A stretch of DNA of 64,000 nt, taken from Enterovirga rhinocerotis. Lineage in GTDB: Bacteria; Pseudomonadota; Alphaproteobacteria; Rhizobiales; Beijerinckiaceae. Positions 8,698-16,488 of this stretch are shown here, in pieces. A program made the translations under genes and the position numbers. The DNA is taken from NCBI RefSeq assembly GCF_004363955.1, contig NZ_SNZR01000011.1, forward strand, positions 1,612,001-1,676,000, given 5' to 3'. Positions within the stretch are counted from its first letter, which is position 1, and each line of letters starts with the position of its first letter. The notes below the pieces were generated by a model. It was not told the DNA's origin. It ran no database searches and saw only the letters and a list, made by a program, of their open reading frames with translations.

Positions 8698-9731
8698 TGC
8701 TGCCGCCGCAGATCTCCCTCCTGCCGGACGGGCGGCGGCTGCATCTGCAGCACGGCCCCATCGACCTCGTGGTCGAGGTGGACGGGGAGGAGGCCGCCGT
8801 CAGGGCTGCCTACGACGCCGCGGCGCGGCTGTTCCCGACCATCCTTCCGACGCTGTGCGAGGAACTCGTCACGCTGCGCCGCTGCGTCGCCCAGCCGGGC
8901 GGGCATCTGCGCGGGGCGGTCGCCCGGCGGATGCAGGCCGCCGTCATGCCCTTTGCCGCCGACGCCTTCATCACGCCGATGGCCGCCGTCGCCGGCGCCG
9001 TCGCGGAGGAGGTCCTGCGGACGATGCTCGCCGCAGCGCCGCTCCGACGCGCCTTCGTCAATAACGGCGGCGACATCGCTCTGCATCTCGCTCCCGGGGA
9101 GATCGCGCGCATCGGCCTCGTCGACCGGCCCGACCGCCCTGCCCTGTTCGGTTCGGCGGTCATCGATTCCGCGTCCGGGATCGGCGGCATCGCGACCAGC
9201 GGCTGGCGCGGACGCTCGTTCTCGCGCGGGATCGCGGATGCGGTGACGATCCTCGCCCGCACGGCCGCCGAAGCGGATGCGGCGGCGACCATCGTCGCGA
9301 ACGCCGTCGATTGCCCCGGCCATCCTGCCGTGACGCGCGTTCCGGCCCGCGAGGTGCAGGCCGACAGCGACCTCGAGGATATCCTCGTCACGCGGGACGT
9401 CGGGCCGCTCGGGCCGGCCGAGATCGCCGGAGCCCTGGGCCGCGGCCGGGCCTGCGCCGAGACCTTGATCCGGCGCGGCCTCATCGCAGCGGCCGCCCTG
9501 CACCTCCAGGGCGAGACGACGGTGGTCGGGGAGCGGTTCGAGGCGCGTCCATCTCAGGCTACCGCTTTCGATCCCTCCCCTGCAGGGGAGGGCGAGTCGG
9601 CGCCAGCCAACCGGGCTGGGGTCTATCCGCAGCCGGATTACCCCGCCCCGGCTCGAAGCCTCGCTTCGACTCGCCCTCCCCTTCAGGGAGGGATCGGCAG
9701 TGCAACGAGCACCATCGGGAGGGCCGCATGA
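8697..9731 (+). CDS. UPF0280 family protein with repeat-encoded C-terminal tail
   Basis: A UPF0280 protein (ApbE-like fold in known relatives). Visible landmarks are 'AAVAGAVAEEVL', 'FVNNGGDIALHL' and 'GIGGIATSGWRGRSFSRGIADAVTILA'. No biochemical role is established that I can cite; genes of this family commonly neighbour the 6-hydroxynicotinate-reductase-like and DUF1185 genes. The start may be GTG 8694 or ATG 8697; both overlap the previous stop. The family usually ends near residue 290. Here residues ~292-334 are encoded by repeat copy B, so the protein is 344 residues with a Pro/Arg-rich tail. The stop overlaps the next start (ATGA). Confidence 0.8.
   Translation: MLPPQISLLPDGRRLHLQHGPIDLVVEVDGEEAAVRAAYDAAARLFPTILPTLCEELVTLRRCVAQPGGHLRGAVARRMQAAVMPFAADAFITPMAAVAGAVAEEVLRTMLAAAPLRRAFVNNGGDIALHLAPGEIARIGLVDRPDRPALFGSAVIDSASGIGGIATSGWRGRSFSRGIADAVTILARTAAEADAAATIVANAVDCPGHPAVTRVPAREVQADSDLEDILVTRDVGPLGPAEIAGALGRGRACAETLIRRGLIAAAALHLQGETTVVGERFEARPSQATAFDPSPAGEGESAPANRAGVYPQPDYPAPARSLASTRPPLQGGIGSATSTIGRAA
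9569..9697. repeat. Inverted-repeat element, copy B (inside coding sequence)
   Basis: A 129-base second copy of the element at 7051-7180. Both open with GATCCCTCCCCT.CAGGGGAGGGCGAGTCGGCGCCAGCC (dot marks a difference) and close with TCGACTCGCCCTCCCC...GGGAGGGATCGG. The middle differs most. It lies in frame at the 3' end of the UPF0280 gene and just ahead of the DUF1185 start. Confidence 0.85.
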
Positions 9732-10312
9732 AGGCGGAGATTCGCAAGATCGTCGTCCTCGTCGAGGAGACGCTGACCGAGATGGGCCGGCCGGTCGCGC
9801 CGCCGACGCGGCGGGCGGCGGCGATCGCCGTCATCCGGAACCCCTTCGCCAGCCGCTATGTCGAGGATCTGTCCGACCTGATGGAGATCGGCGTCGAACT
9901 CGGCGGGCTGCTCACCCAGCGGGCGGTCGCCGCGCTCGGCATCCCGGGCACCGCCGTCCAGAGCTACGGCAAGGCAGCGGCCGTGGGCGAGGATGGCGAG
10001 CTCGAACACGCGGCAGCGATCCTGCATCCGAAGCTCGGCGCGCCCGTCCGGGCGGCGCTCGGCAAGGGGGCGGCGCTGATACCGTCCTCGAAGAAGCGCG
10101 GAGGCCCGGGCGTGCCCTTCGACATCCCGCTGGGACACAAGGATGCGGCCTTCGTGCGGAGCCATTTCGACGGGATGGAGGTGCGGATCACGGACGCGCC
10201 GCGACGCGACGAGATCGCCGTCGCCGTCGCCGTCACCGATTCCGGACGTCCCCTCCCGCGGGTCGGTGGGTTGACCATCGGGGAGGTCAAAGGAGAAGAC
10301 GGCTTGCGATAG
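9728..10312 (+). CDS. DUF1185 'amino acid synthesis' family protein
   Basis: A 194-residue DUF1185 protein. The family name 'amino acid synthesis' is historical, and no reaction is established. Recognisable stretches are 'RKIVVLVEETLTEMGRP', 'RNPFASRYVEDLSDLMEIGVELGGLL', 'SYGKAAAVGEDGELEHAAAILHPKLGAPVR' and 'PFDIPLGHKDAAFVRSHFDG'. Conserved histidines and acidic residues in these segments suggest an enzyme. It is the last enzyme gene before the transporter, coupled to UPF0280 by a 4-base overlap. Its position next to a hydroxylase and a ring reductase suggests a later ring-breakdown step, which is inference. Confidence 0.78.
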   Translation: MKAEIRKIVVLVEETLTEMGRPVAPPTRRAAAIAVIRNPFASRYVEDLSDLMEIGVELGGLLTQRAVAALGIPGTAVQSYGKAAAVGEDGELEHAAAILHPKLGAPVRAALGKGAALIPSSKKRGGPGVPFDIPLGHKDAAFVRSHFDGMEVRITDAPRRDEIAVAVAVTDSGRPLPRVGGLTIGEVKGEDGLR

Positions 10313-10356
10313 AGGCGATGGGGCGCGCCACGCGGCGCCAACCGAAGGGGAACGGC

Positions 10357-11562
10357 ATGGATACGAGACGAACGATTCTCACGGGGATGGCGCTCGGCGC
10401 CGGCATGGCAGCCCTTCCGGCCCTCGCCCAGCAGGGTGAGATCAAGATCGGCGAGATCAATTCCTATTCGGGACTGCCGGCCTTCACCGAGCCCTATCGC
10501 AAGGGTCTCCAGCTCGCGGCGGAGGAGGTGAACGCCAAGGGCGGCGTCCTCGGCAAGAAGCTCGTCGTCATCACCAAGGACGATGCCGGCAAGCCGGCGG
10601 ATGCGGTAACGGCTGCCAACGAACTCGTCTCGCGCGACGAGGTCGCCATGATCGCGGGCGCCTTCTTCTCGAATGTCGGCCTCGCGCTCGCCGATTACGC
10701 CAAGCAGAAGAAGATCTTCTATCTCGCGGGCGAGCCGCTGACCGACGCGATGGTCTGGTCGTCCGGCAACCGCTACACCTTCCGCCTGCGCCCCTCGAAC
10801 TACATGCAGGCGGCGATGCTGGCGGAGGAGGCGGCGAAGCTTCCGGCCAAGAAATGGGCAACCATCGCCCCGAACTACGAATACGGACAATCGGCCGTGA
10901 AGGTGTTCAAGGAGCTTCTCTCGAAGAAGCGCCCGGACATCGAATGGGTCGGCGAGCAATGGCCGCCGCAGGGCAAGATCGACGCCGGCCCGGTCGTCCA
11001 GGCCATCGCCGCGCTGAAGCCCGACGCCATCCTCAACGTCACCTTCGGCCCCGACCTGATCAAGCTCGTGCGCGAGGGCAATACGCGGGGCCTGTTCAAG
11101 GGGCGCTCGGTCGTCTCCTTCCTCACGGGCGAGCCCGAATACATGGATCCGCTGAAGGACGAGACGCCGGAAGGCTGGCTCGTGACCGGCTATCCCTGGA
11201 ACAACGTCAAGACTCCGGAGCACGAGGCCTTCCTCAAGGCCTATCAGGCCAAGTTCAACGATTATCCGCGGCTCGGCTCGATCGTCGGCTACTCGCTCGT
11301 GAACGCCGCTGCCGCCATCATCCAGAAGGCCGGCTCCACCGACACCGAGAAGATGATCGAGGCGGCGCGCGGCATCTCCTTCGACACGCCGTTCGGCAAG
11401 GCCACGTTCCGCGCGATCGACCAGCAATCGACCCTCGGCGCCTTCGTCGGCAAGACAGGCGTGAAGGACGGCAAGGGCGTGATGGTCGACCCCGTCTATC
11501 GCGACGGCGCGGATTATCTGCCGTCGGACGACGAGGTGAAGAAGATGCGGCCGCAGGACTGA
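10357..11562 (+). CDS. ABC transporter periplasmic binding protein, branched-chain amino acid type
   Basis: A 401-residue solute-binding protein of the LivJ/LivK class (Peripla_BP_6). The start ATG has an AAGGGG ribosome binding site. The N-terminus MDTRRTILTG with a hydrophobic run and ALA-QQ cleavage site looks like a twin-arginine or Sec signal. Two Rossmann-like lobes follow (IKIGEINSYSGLPAFTEPYRKGLQLAAEEVNAKGG at the start of lobe one). Proteins of this class bind many aromatic and heterocyclic carboxylates as well as leucine or valine. Its place behind the Mo hydroxylase genes suggests it imports that pathway's substrate. Confidence 0.9.
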   Translation: MDTRRTILTGMALGAGMAALPALAQQGEIKIGEINSYSGLPAFTEPYRKGLQLAAEEVNAKGGVLGKKLVVITKDDAGKPADAVTAANELVSRDEVAMIAGAFFSNVGLALADYAKQKKIFYLAGEPLTDAMVWSSGNRYTFRLRPSNYMQAAMLAEEAAKLPAKKWATIAPNYEYGQSAVKVFKELLSKKRPDIEWVGEQWPPQGKIDAGPVVQAIAALKPDAILNVTFGPDLIKLVREGNTRGLFKGRSVVSFLTGEPEYMDPLKDETPEGWLVTGYPWNNVKTPEHEAFLKAYQAKFNDYPRLGSIVGYSLVNAAAAIIQKAGSTDTEKMIEAARGISFDTPFGKATFRAIDQQSTLGAFVGKTGVKDGKGVMVDPVYRDGADYLPSDDEVKKMRPQD

Positions 11563-11590
11563 CCGGGTGACGGCGCTCGCCTCTCGACAT

Positions 11591-11650
11591 CCGGCCGGAT
11601 GTTCGGATCGCCGGCCGGGTTCGCCCTCCCCCCGTTTTCGGCGGGGAGGA
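11591..11650 (+). repeat. Intergenic hairpins between binding-protein and permease genes
   Basis: Within the 126-base gap are two inverted repeats. The first has CCGGCCGG arms (11591-11598 and 11611-11618). The second is a CCTCCCCCCG-type arm against CGGCGGGGAGG around a TTTT loop (11625-11649) with one bulged base. Such hairpins after binding-protein genes often protect the upstream mRNA and lower permease expression. The second resembles part of repeat A/B. Confidence 0.5.
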
Positions 11651-11688
11651 GCGAGCCGCGGCGGTCCGGTCGGGGCTCGCCTTAGCTG

Positions 11689-13584
11689 ATGGACTTCTAC
11701 TTCTCCCAGTTCCTGACCGGGCTCGCCGGCGCCGCCTCGCTGTTCCTCGTCGCGTCGGGGCTGTCGATCATCTTCGGCGTCACGCGGATCGTGAATTTCG
11801 CGCACGGCGCCTTCTACATGGCCGGCGCCTACATCGCCTGGTCGCTGACGGAACGGCTCGAAGGGGCCGTCGGATTCTGGGGCGGGCTCGTGATCGCGGC
11901 GATCGCCGTCGCGGCGCTGGGCGCGCTCGTGGAGATCGTGCTGCTGCGCCGCATCTACCACGCGCCCGAACTCTTCCAGCTGCTCGCGACCTTCGGCGTC
12001 ACCCTCGTCTTCCAGGACCTTGCGGTCATGATCTGGGGGCCAGAGGACCTCGTCGGGCGCAGGGCGCCCGGCCTCCGCGGCGCGGTCGACGTCTTCGGCC
12101 AGGCGATCCCGGCCTACGACCTGTTCCTGATCGTTCTCGGCCCGACCGTGCTCGGCCTGCTCTGGCTCCTGTTCCACAAGACGCGGTTCGGCGTCCTCGT
12201 GCGGGCGGCGACGCAGGATCGAGACATGGTGGCGGCGCTCGGCGTCAACCAGAAATGGCTCTTCACCGCCGTCTTCGCGCTGGGCGTCTTCCTCGCGGCA
12301 CTTGGCGGCGCGCTGCAATTGCCTCGCGGCGGCGTGAACCACGCGATGGACCTCCAGATCATCGTCGAGGTCTTCGTGGTGGTCGTGGTCGGCGGGCTCG
12401 GCAGCGTGCCGGGGGCCTTCGTCGCAGCGCTGCTCGTCTCGGAGCTGAACGCCTTCGGCATCCTCGTCCTGCCGCAGGTCTCGCTCGTCCTCGTCTTCCT
12501 CGTGATGGCGGTCGTGCTCGTCATCAGGCCCTTCGGTCTGTTCGGCCGGCCCGAGGGGCCGGCGCGGGCCTCGGTCTCTGCCACCGTGCGGCCGTGGCAG
12601 CCGCTGGGGACGAGCGGAAGGGTCCTCGCCGTCGCCGCTATCGCCGCCGCCGCATGCTTGCCGCTCGTCGCGGGGAACTACATCCTCGCCGTCGGCTCCG
12701 AGCTTCTGATCTTCGCGCTGTTCGCGGCATCGCTGCAGTTCATCATGTCGACGGGCGGCCTCGTCTCGTTCGGCCATGCCGCCTATTTCGGCCTTGGAGC
12801 GTATGGGGCAGCGCTCGTCACGAAGGCCTTCGGCCTGCCCATGCTCGGCGGCATCGCCTCCGGCGTCGCACTCGCCTCGATCGGGGCCGTGGTGTTCGGC
12901 TGGTTCTGCGTGCGGCTGACGGGCGTCTATCTCGCCATGCTGACGCTGGCCTTTGCGCAGATCGCCTGGTCGGTCGCCTTCCAGTGGACGGCCGTGACGG
13001 GCGGCGACAACGGCATCCTGGGGGTCTGGCCGGACGGCTGGGCCTCGCGTCCCGGCGCATTCTACTGGCTCTGCCTGACGGCCGCGGCTCTCGGGATCGC
13101 GGCTCTGCGGGTCGTCGTCTTCTCCCCCTTCGGTTTCGCGATGCGGGCCTTGCGGGATTCGCCTCTGCGATCGGAGGCGATCGGGATCGACCGCAAGCGC
13201 ACGCAATGGACCGCCTTCGTCATCGCCGGCGCGGCCGCCGGACTGGCGGGCGCCCTCTTCGCCTACCTGAAGGGGAGCGTCTTCCCGGACACGCTCGGCA
13301 TCCCGACCTCCGTCGACGGGCTCGTGATGGTGCTGCTCGGCGGCGTCGAGACCGTGTCGGGCGCCGTCATCGGCGCGATCCTGTTCCGCGCCTTGACCAT
13401 TTTCCTGATGAGCTACACGGACGCCTCGAAGCTCGTGCTGGGCCTTCTAATCATCGTCCTCGTCGTCGCCTTCCCGCGCGGCGTCGTCGGCACGCTCTCC
13501 GGCCTTCTCGCCCGGCTGGGGGCGAGGCCTTCGGCCACTCCGGCGATGGCAGGTTCCGGCCAGGCCCGGGGAGGCACGCCGTGA
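11689..13584 (+). CDS. Fused branched-chain-type ABC permease (LivH-LivM fusion)
   Basis: A 631-residue membrane protein joining two permeases that are normally separate. Residues ~1-290 are LivH-like ('GVTRIVNFAHGAFYMAGAYIAW', 'VVVVVGGLGSVPGAFVAALLV'). After a short linker (~residues 290-305) the LivM-like half follows ('GGLVSFGHAAYFGLGAYGAALV', 'TGVYLAMLTLAFAQIAWS', 'RALRDSPLRSEAIGID', 'VMVLLGGVETVSGAVIGAI'). Both EAA-like cytoplasmic loops are present, so one polypeptide can dock both ATPases. There is no stop or frameshift at the junction. The GTG of the next gene overlaps its TGA. Confidence 0.92.
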   Translation: MDFYFSQFLTGLAGAASLFLVASGLSIIFGVTRIVNFAHGAFYMAGAYIAWSLTERLEGAVGFWGGLVIAAIAVAALGALVEIVLLRRIYHAPELFQLLATFGVTLVFQDLAVMIWGPEDLVGRRAPGLRGAVDVFGQAIPAYDLFLIVLGPTVLGLLWLLFHKTRFGVLVRAATQDRDMVAALGVNQKWLFTAVFALGVFLAALGGALQLPRGGVNHAMDLQIIVEVFVVVVVGGLGSVPGAFVAALLVSELNAFGILVLPQVSLVLVFLVMAVVLVIRPFGLFGRPEGPARASVSATVRPWQPLGTSGRVLAVAAIAAAACLPLVAGNYILAVGSELLIFALFAASLQFIMSTGGLVSFGHAAYFGLGAYGAALVTKAFGLPMLGGIASGVALASIGAVVFGWFCVRLTGVYLAMLTLAFAQIAWSVAFQWTAVTGGDNGILGVWPDGWASRPGAFYWLCLTAAALGIAALRVVVFSPFGFAMRALRDSPLRSEAIGIDRKRTQWTAFVIAGAAAGLAGALFAYLKGSVFPDTLGIPTSVDGLVMVLLGGVETVSGAVIGAILFRALTIFLMSYTDASKLVLGLLIIVLVVAFPRGVVGTLSGLLARLGARPSATPAMAGSGQARGGTP

Positions 13585-14360
13585 CCCCTCCCCTCCTCCA
13601 GGTCGAGCATCTCTCGAAGGCCTATGGCGGCGTCCATGCGGTGCGGGATGTCTCCTTCTCGCTCGAGGCCGGCGAACTCCTCGCGATGATCGGACCGAAC
13701 GGCGCCGGCAAGTCGACCTGTTTCAACATGCTGAACGGGCAGATCTGGCCGGATTCGGGCTCGGTGCGGATCGCCGGGCGCGATACGGCCGGGCTGACGC
13801 CGCGCGAGGTCTGGCGCCTCGGCGTCGGACGCACCTTCCAGATCACCGCCACCTTCCCGTCGATGACGGTCCGGGAGAACGTGCAGTTGGCGCTGCTGTC
13901 GCATGAGGGGCGCCTCTGGCGGCTGTTCGGCTATGCCGCCGCCGACATGCGCGGCGAGGCCGAGCGCCTCTGCGCCCTGGTCGGCATGGATCGGGCGCTC
14001 GACCGGCCCTGCGCCGAACTCGCCTATGGCGACCTGAAGAGGCTCGAACTCGCCGTCGCGCTCGCCAACGCGCCGAAGCTTCTCCTCATGGACGAGCCGA
14101 CCGCGGGGATGGCCCCCGCCGACCGGGTCGCGATGATGCGCGTCGCGGCCGAGATCGCGGCCGAGCAGAGGATCGGCATCCTCTTCACCGAGCACGACAT
14201 GGACGTGGTGTTCGAGCATGCGAGCCGGATCATCGTGCTCGATCGCGGCCGCATCATCGCCGCGGGCTCGCCGGCCGCCATTCGCGACGATCCGGCTGTG
14301 AAGGCGACCTATCTCGGCGAAGGACTGACCTTCTCGGCAGCCGAGGCGACCCATGCTTGA
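13581..14360 (+). CDS. livG: ABC transporter ATPase, LivG type
   Basis: A 259-residue ATPase of the branched-chain-type importer. It has Walker A 'GPNGAGKS' (residues ~38-45), a LivG-style signature 'LAYGDLKRLELAVALA', Walker B 'LLLMDEPTAGM' and the switch histidine in 'LFTEHDMDVVF'. The GTG start overlaps the permease stop by 4 bases, and its end overlaps the LivF start by 8 bases. It works with the LivF ATPase on the cytoplasmic face of the fused permease. Confidence 0.92.
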   Translation: MTPPLLQVEHLSKAYGGVHAVRDVSFSLEAGELLAMIGPNGAGKSTCFNMLNGQIWPDSGSVRIAGRDTAGLTPREVWRLGVGRTFQITATFPSMTVRENVQLALLSHEGRLWRLFGYAAADMRGEAERLCALVGMDRALDRPCAELAYGDLKRLELAVALANAPKLLLMDEPTAGMAPADRVAMMRVAAEIAAEQRIGILFTEHDMDVVFEHASRIIVLDRGRIIAAGSPAAIRDDPAVKATYLGEGLTFSAAEATHA

Positions 14361-15054
14361 GGTGGGCGCACTCAACGGCTGGTATGGCCCGGCCCATATC
14401 CTGAGCGACGTCGACCTCGATGTCGGGACGGGCGATGTCGTCGCGCTTCTCGGGCGCAACGGCGCGGGGAAGTCGACCACCTTCAAGGCGATCGTCGGCC
14501 TCCTCGGCAAGCGGACCGGTCACATCGTCTTCGACGGCCGGGACGTCTCGACCGCATCGACCCACGCGATCGTCCGCGCGGGGCTCGGCTACGTCCCGGA
14601 GGATCGACGCATCTTCACCGAACTCTCGGTGATGGAAAACCTCGAAGTCGGCCGGCAACCGCCGCGGGCCGACGCGCCGACCTGGACGCCCGACCGCCTC
14701 TTCGCGCTGTTCCCGAACCTCGCCGAGATGCGGAACCGGCTCGGCGGCCGGATGAGCGGCGGCGAACAGCAGATGCTGACGATCGCCCGCACGCTGATGG
14801 GCAATCCGCGCCTCGTCCTTCTCGACGAGCCGTCGGAGGGGCTCGCTCCCAAGATCGTGGAGGAGATGGCGCATGCGATCCTCGCGATGAAGCGCGAGGG
14901 GCTGTCCATCGTGATCTCCGAGCAGAACCTGCATTTCGCGCGGCTGATCTGCGACCGGGCCGTCATCCTCGAATCGGGCCGCGTCCGCTTCAGCGGCACG
15001 ATCGCGGAACTCGAGGCGCGCCCGGAGATCCGCGACGCCTACCTCGCCCTATGA
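14353..15054 (+). CDS. livF: ABC transporter ATPase, LivF type
   Basis: A 233-residue second ATPase of the importer. It has Walker A 'GRNGAGKST', signature 'MSGGEQQML', Walker B 'LVLLDEPSEGLAP' and an 'SEQNLHFA' segment where the switch histidine is replaced by Gln/Asn, as is usual in LivF. It pairs with LivG. The start overlaps livG and the stop overlaps the next gene, keeping the whole 3.4-15.6 kb stretch as one tightly packed transcription unit. Confidence 0.92.
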   Translation: MLEVGALNGWYGPAHILSDVDLDVGTGDVVALLGRNGAGKSTTFKAIVGLLGKRTGHIVFDGRDVSTASTHAIVRAGLGYVPEDRRIFTELSVMENLEVGRQPPRADAPTWTPDRLFALFPNLAEMRNRLGGRMSGGEQQMLTIARTLMGNPRLVLLDEPSEGLAPKIVEEMAHAILAMKREGLSIVISEQNLHFARLICDRAVILESGRVRFSGTIAELEARPEIRDAYLAL

Positions 15055-15632
15055 GACCGATGAGCAGCGATCACCAGCCACCCGATTCCGTGACGCCCGC
15101 CCGGACGATCGCCGGCGTTCAGCTCACCTACGACGATCTGCTGGACGGCGCCCGAGCCCATTTCCGAGCGGCGATCCGGCGCCGACGGGTGCTTGTGATC
15201 GTGGCCCTCATGGTGGCGGCAGCCTTCGCCTTCGGGACCTGGGTCATCCCCTCCGGCGACCCCGACCCGACGACCGGAATCGTCTCGGGCGTCGTCGTCC
15301 TCGCCTATCTCTGCGGGCTCGCCGGACTGCTCTACCTCGTCTCGGTGCCGCGCGGCGTCCGCAAGGTCTGGCGGCAGAACAAGGTTCTGCACGAGACGAT
15401 GGAGGTCTCCTGGGAGGGAGGGCGCTATCGGGTGAGCGGCGAGAACGTCAATTCGGACATGCCATGGTCCTACTATCTCGGCTGGCGCGAGACGCCGACC
15501 ATCGTCCAGCTCTACTATTCGCCTGCGAACTATCAGATCCTGCCGAAACGCCATCTCGACGCCGCCCAGCAGGGGGACCTCAGACGCACGCTGGCGGAAG
15601 CCGGTGTCGAGGAGAAACGCGGTCCCGTCTGA
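15051..15632 (+). CDS. YcxB-like membrane protein
   Basis: A 193-residue protein with two membrane helices (about residues 46-65 and 78-98) and a C-terminal YcxB-like domain ('MEVSWEGGRYRVSGENVNSDMPWSYYLGWRETPTIVQLYYS', 'YQILPKRHLD'). The function of this family is unknown. Its start overlaps the LivF stop by 4 bases, so it may be the last gene of the importer operon, though a role there is only inferred. A second ATG at 15060 is also possible. Confidence 0.72.
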   Translation: MRPMSSDHQPPDSVTPARTIAGVQLTYDDLLDGARAHFRAAIRRRRVLVIVALMVAAAFAFGTWVIPSGDPDPTTGIVSGVVVLAYLCGLAGLLYLVSVPRGVRKVWRQNKVLHETMEVSWEGGRYRVSGENVNSDMPWSYYLGWRETPTIVQLYYSPANYQILPKRHLDAAQQGDLRRTLAEAGVEEKRGPV

Positions 15633-15654
15633 TCGCCGGTCTTGGCCCGGCGCC

Positions 15655-15684
15655 AAAGAAAAGGGCCGGCGTCGCCGCCGGCCC
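15655..15684 (-). terminator. Rho-independent terminator after DUF3597
   Basis: A perfect 9-base GC stem (15663-15671 with 15676-15684) with a 4-base loop is followed, on the minus strand, by TTTTCTTT. It ends the DUF3597 transcript and faces the convergent importer operon. Confidence 0.85.
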
Positions 15685-15722
15685 CTGTTTCCCTCGGCCT
15701 TGATGGGCGGCCGAGCCGGTCC

Positions 15723-16091
15723 TCAAGCGGTCTTGAGGTCGTCCGGAACCTTGCCGCCATTGGCCGCGAGCTTGGTCATGACCTGCTTGTGCAGCCAGAT
15801 GTTCATCGACGCCGAGTCGTTCGTGTCACCCGTGTAGCCCAGTTCCTTGGCGAGCTCCTTGCGGGCGGCGAGCGAGCTGTCGAGCCCGAGCAGGTTCATC
15901 GTATCCACGATGGACTGGCGCCAGTTGGACGGCTTGCCGGACTTGTTGGCGAGGTCCTGCATCACAGCCTCAACATCGACCCCGCCACCGGCGCCTGCAC
16001 CGGTTCCCGTGGCCGCCGGCGCGGAGGCAGACGCATCGGCCTTGGCTTCGCCGCCGAAGATCTTCGACATGATCGAACCGAAAATGCTCAT
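15723..16091 (-). CDS. DUF3597 domain protein
   Basis: A 122-residue protein made of an N-terminal 'MSIFGSIMSKIFG', an Ala/Gly/Thr-rich linker, and a DUF3597 domain ('VEAVMQDLANKSGKPSNWRQSIVDTMNLLGLDSSLAARKELAKELGYTGD...MNIWLHKQVMTKLAANGGKVP'). The family is common in alphaproteobacteria and has no proven function; the domain is helical and peptidoglycan-associated roles have been guessed. I chose the ATG with GGAGAAGCAG upstream over an ATG seven codons earlier. A strong terminator follows it. Confidence 0.82.
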   Translation of the reverse strand: MSIFGSIMSKIFGGEAKADASASAPAATGTGAGAGGGVDVEAVMQDLANKSGKPSNWRQSIVDTMNLLGLDSSLAARKELAKELGYTGDTNDSASMNIWLHKQVMTKLAANGGKVPDDLKTA

Positions 16092-16488
16092 CTGCTTCTC
16101 CCTGGAAAACACGTCTCTGAACCAAAACGTACCTTAACGATCCCCGCTGGCGAGGGGAACGATGAAATCCCCGATCGATCTTGCGATCGCCCGCCGGATC
16201 GACCGGCGCTGGACAATGGCAAACCCCGCCCGCGGTTCCGCCGATATCGGCACAACGTCGAGCTCGGACGCTGAATTCCGTCTGAACGGGGACTAATCCC
16301 CTCCGATGACGACAGCACGACCGCCGCTGCCGAAGCGCTCGGCATGGTGTGGCCTGTAAACCATGCCAAAGCAGAACGTGGCCGTTTGGCGACATTTTGG
16401 TGGTCCGATTGGAGCCAATGGCCAAGCTCAGCGTTAGGATCGCGCGAATCTCGCCGCCGTGGCGATTCACGTTCTCACGAGGGTCCGT
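16092..16488. other. Long intergenic region with an inverted repeat
   Basis: These 397 bases lie between the divergent DUF3597 and L,D-transpeptidase genes and hold no convincing gene. The only clear structure is a perfect 8-base inverted repeat, GGCATGGT (16341-16348) and ACCATGCC (16360-16367), separated by 11 bases. It may be an operator or an RNA hairpin in the transpeptidase leader. Promoters for both flanking genes must lie here, but I cannot place them. Confidence 0.5.

Noticed and set aside
9964-13206. 1080-codon minus-strand open frame
   Set aside because: Runs antisense through four real genes of the importer operon; a GC-skew artefact.
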